Positions 62,488-64,000 of a stretch of 64,000 nt of DNA are shown piece after piece. Both the position numbers and the translations under genes were made by a program. Under the pieces are notes generated by a model. That model was not told the origin of the DNA and ran no database searches. It was given only the letters and a program-made list of their open reading frames with translations. The stretch lies in NCBI GenBank assembly GCA_963575645.1, contig OY754468.1, forward strand, positions 50,665,665-50,729,664. Direction: 5' to 3'. The first letter of the stretch is position 1. Each line of letters starts with the position of its first letter. This stretch comes from Xanthostigma xanthostigma. Lineage: Eukaryota; Arthropoda; Insecta; Raphidioptera; Raphidiidae.

Positions 62488-63209
62488 TCTTTATATATAA
62501 AAATTACGTGTCACACGTTTGTCCGCGATGAACTTCTAAACTACTGAACCGATTTTAAATATGATTTGCATACCGTGTGCAATTCGACCCAACTTGAAAG
62601 ATAGGATAGCTTACATTTCAATTTATAGTCGCAATATTATTTTATTGCAAATTATTTGTCTATTCCTTGACAGTCATAATTATCTGTTAGCTCCAGGATT
62701 GAGTGAATATTCAATAGATGGCGCAACGAACTTAACAACCATATATAATGGCGATACCTGTTGACTGGATTGAGTGAATATTCAATAGATGGCGCAACGA
62801 ACCTAACAACCATATAAGATGGCGATACCTGTTGACTGGATTGAGTGAATATTATATAGATGGCGCAACGAACTTAACAACCATATATCTAGATCGAGGA
62901 TGTAAAAAACTGAATATCGTTTAAAACAAATGCTTTTTTTTCGAGCACGACGGCGCAGCCGGAGTGCTCGAAATAGAGCAAGTGTTTTAAAGACCAGTTA
63001 TCCACGAATACTTTACGTTATTTTTTTCGAGCACGACGGCGCAGCCGGAGTGCTCGACATACACACATATACGCCCATGAATATTTTAAAATAGCTAGCA
63101 ATAATAAAATAGATAAAAAAACTACAATTTGAACGGATGGAAATTAATCTAGATATAACGAGCCTCAACTCTGACGCGACAAGCGACAATAGAACATAGG
63201 TACCGCTAG
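62488..63209 (+). mobile_element. Helitron-like element with 71-bp array, second copy
   Basis: Preceded by A; starts TCTTTATATATAAAAATTAC and runs like the reverse of 13755-14475 through the array and GCACGACGGCGCAGCCGGAG (twice). After ATAATAAAATAGATAAAA the usual end is replaced by the CAATTTGAACGGATGG block ending ACCGCTAG. This differs from the GGGCCGCTAG end of its relatives. Confidence 0.75.
62700..62895. repeat. 71-bp tandem array, inverse copy
   Basis: GGATTGAGTGAATATTCAAT and GATGGCGCAACGAACTTAAC recur three times (starts near 62697, 62768 and 62839). Same unit as 14061-14272. Confidence 0.92.
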
Positions 63210-63624
63210 CGGCGTAAAATGAAAAATTGACTTTTGTGAATAACCAAAATCAAAAGGCGTAGGTGTTTCAACTGCAGGAAGTACTGGGAATGACTAGTGA
63301 GGAACTGAATGCAAGGAACAAAGGTCACAAAAGTCGTGTTGGCAAGAGGTTTGGAGCCCCGGACGCCCTCGTCTATACTATAGGTCCTAGTTTTATGGAA
63401 CGGCTATGTCCGCTATAATATGATGGGAATAGGATATCAGCTGTGTATGTAGGTCCTGGGTGAGCCATATCTGGAGAAGATACAGATGTGCATATACCTA
63501 CATATTACTGAAAGTGCTCGCTTATGTACTAGGACTGCTAGGGCTGCCAATTTTCTTAAAAAAATACACCGTATCTAGCAGACGAATTTTAAAGTAGTAT
63601 AAGCGATAATATTCGAGTCAGTAG
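63210..63624. other. unassigned DNA
   Basis: Slightly less AT-rich; contains GGTCACAAAAGTCGTGTTGG and GAGCCCCGGACGCCCTCGTC. No family recognised. Confidence 0.35.
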
Positions 63625-64000
63625 CGAGCGGGGTGGCGTAGTGGTGAGAGCACTAGACTCGCATTCGGGAGGTACCGGGTTTGATTCCCGGCGGGGGCAG
63701 GTGTGGCTGGTGTTTTTTTCCCGCTGCCTCTCGCCGACAAACGGTATATCCTGTACCGGCCATTTTGTTGAGGTTTTCGATGGTTTCCCTCAATAATTCC
63801 AGATTAATATCCAGATGGTTCCTTATTCAAGGCCATGGCCGATTACCTGTCACACACCTATGCTCAAAATTTATCCTAATATTCTAAAATTCCTTCATTC
63901 GCCCATTGCTGTTAATTAGTTGAAGTTGAAAAATGTAGAAAATAACGGGAAGTGTGATAGATGGAAAATAGTAATGGTGCGAATGGCGTCTGTTATGGCA
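63625..64000 (+). mobile_element. tRNA-headed SINE, copy E (runs off the window)
   Basis: Plus-strand copy with a complete head: CGAGCGGGGTGGCGTAGTGG, TAGACTCGCATTCGGGAGG, and B box GGTTTGATTCC (one change from consensus). The body continues to GGCGTCTGTTATGGCA at the window end, about 35 bp short of the expected tail. Confidence 0.92.

Overview
This window reads as transposon-dense, intron-scale or intergenic DNA from an animal nuclear genome, most likely an insect. It is strongly AT-rich, and the longest open reading frames are under 200 codons and look accidental. I see no operons, ribosome-binding sites or complete host genes. The recognisable coding traces are all broken transposon proteins: two non-LTR reverse-transcriptase C-termini, several mariner/Tc1-type transposases, two pogo-type pieces and one Harbinger piece. 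The insect assignment rests on the mix of elements: short Helitrons ending in CTAG, a tRNA-headed SINE with an ATT tail, foldback elements and TA-flanked MITEs. I cannot name the species.

Layout. 0-5 kb holds a Helitron swollen by a 49-bp tandem array and a LINE 3' end, a first copy of a repeat family with GACGTGATAACGTC near one end (here called the GTGATAAC family), and a partial copy of a MITE with a GGGGCCCTG block. 6-11 kb holds two SINEs, a 125-bp tandem array carrying TGACGTCA sites, and a GTGATAAC copy split by a Helitron. 12-20 kb holds a mariner-derived MITE, a Helitron with a 71-bp array, a pogo DNA-binding-domain relic, two copies of a TIR element (one expanded by a second 125-bp array) and a pogo MITE. 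21-27 kb holds an inverted repeat, a possible exon, GGGGCCCTG and foldback elements, a 66-bp array, a SINE, a Mutator-like element with a perfect 9-bp target duplication, and a tRNA-bearing foldback. 27-35 kb is mostly foldbacks, Helitrons and a mariner relic. 35-42 kb holds a hammerhead-like retroelement scrap, and a Helitron carrying a tRNA-Lys-like sequence. 42-45 kb is largely unassigned. 45.7-47.6 kb is a three-level nest: hAT-like element, foldback, Harbinger. 48-55 kb holds a mariner inside a foldback, a possible LTR and a 1-kb near-perfect inverted repeat. 56-64 kb holds a second tRNA foldback, a second Mutator-like element inserted in the second tRNA-bearing Helitron, and more SINEs and Helitrons, the last SINE running off the window end.

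The genes do not form a pathway. The biology here is the history of insertion, nesting and internal expansion. The best leads are the two Mutator-like copies with perfect 9-bp duplications, the Helitron family carrying a tRNA-like gene, the hAT/foldback/Harbinger nest, the 1-kb hairpin, and a GCGCCCCACG core shared by three unrelated-looking foldback repeats. All homology calls are from reading motifs by eye; no search was run.
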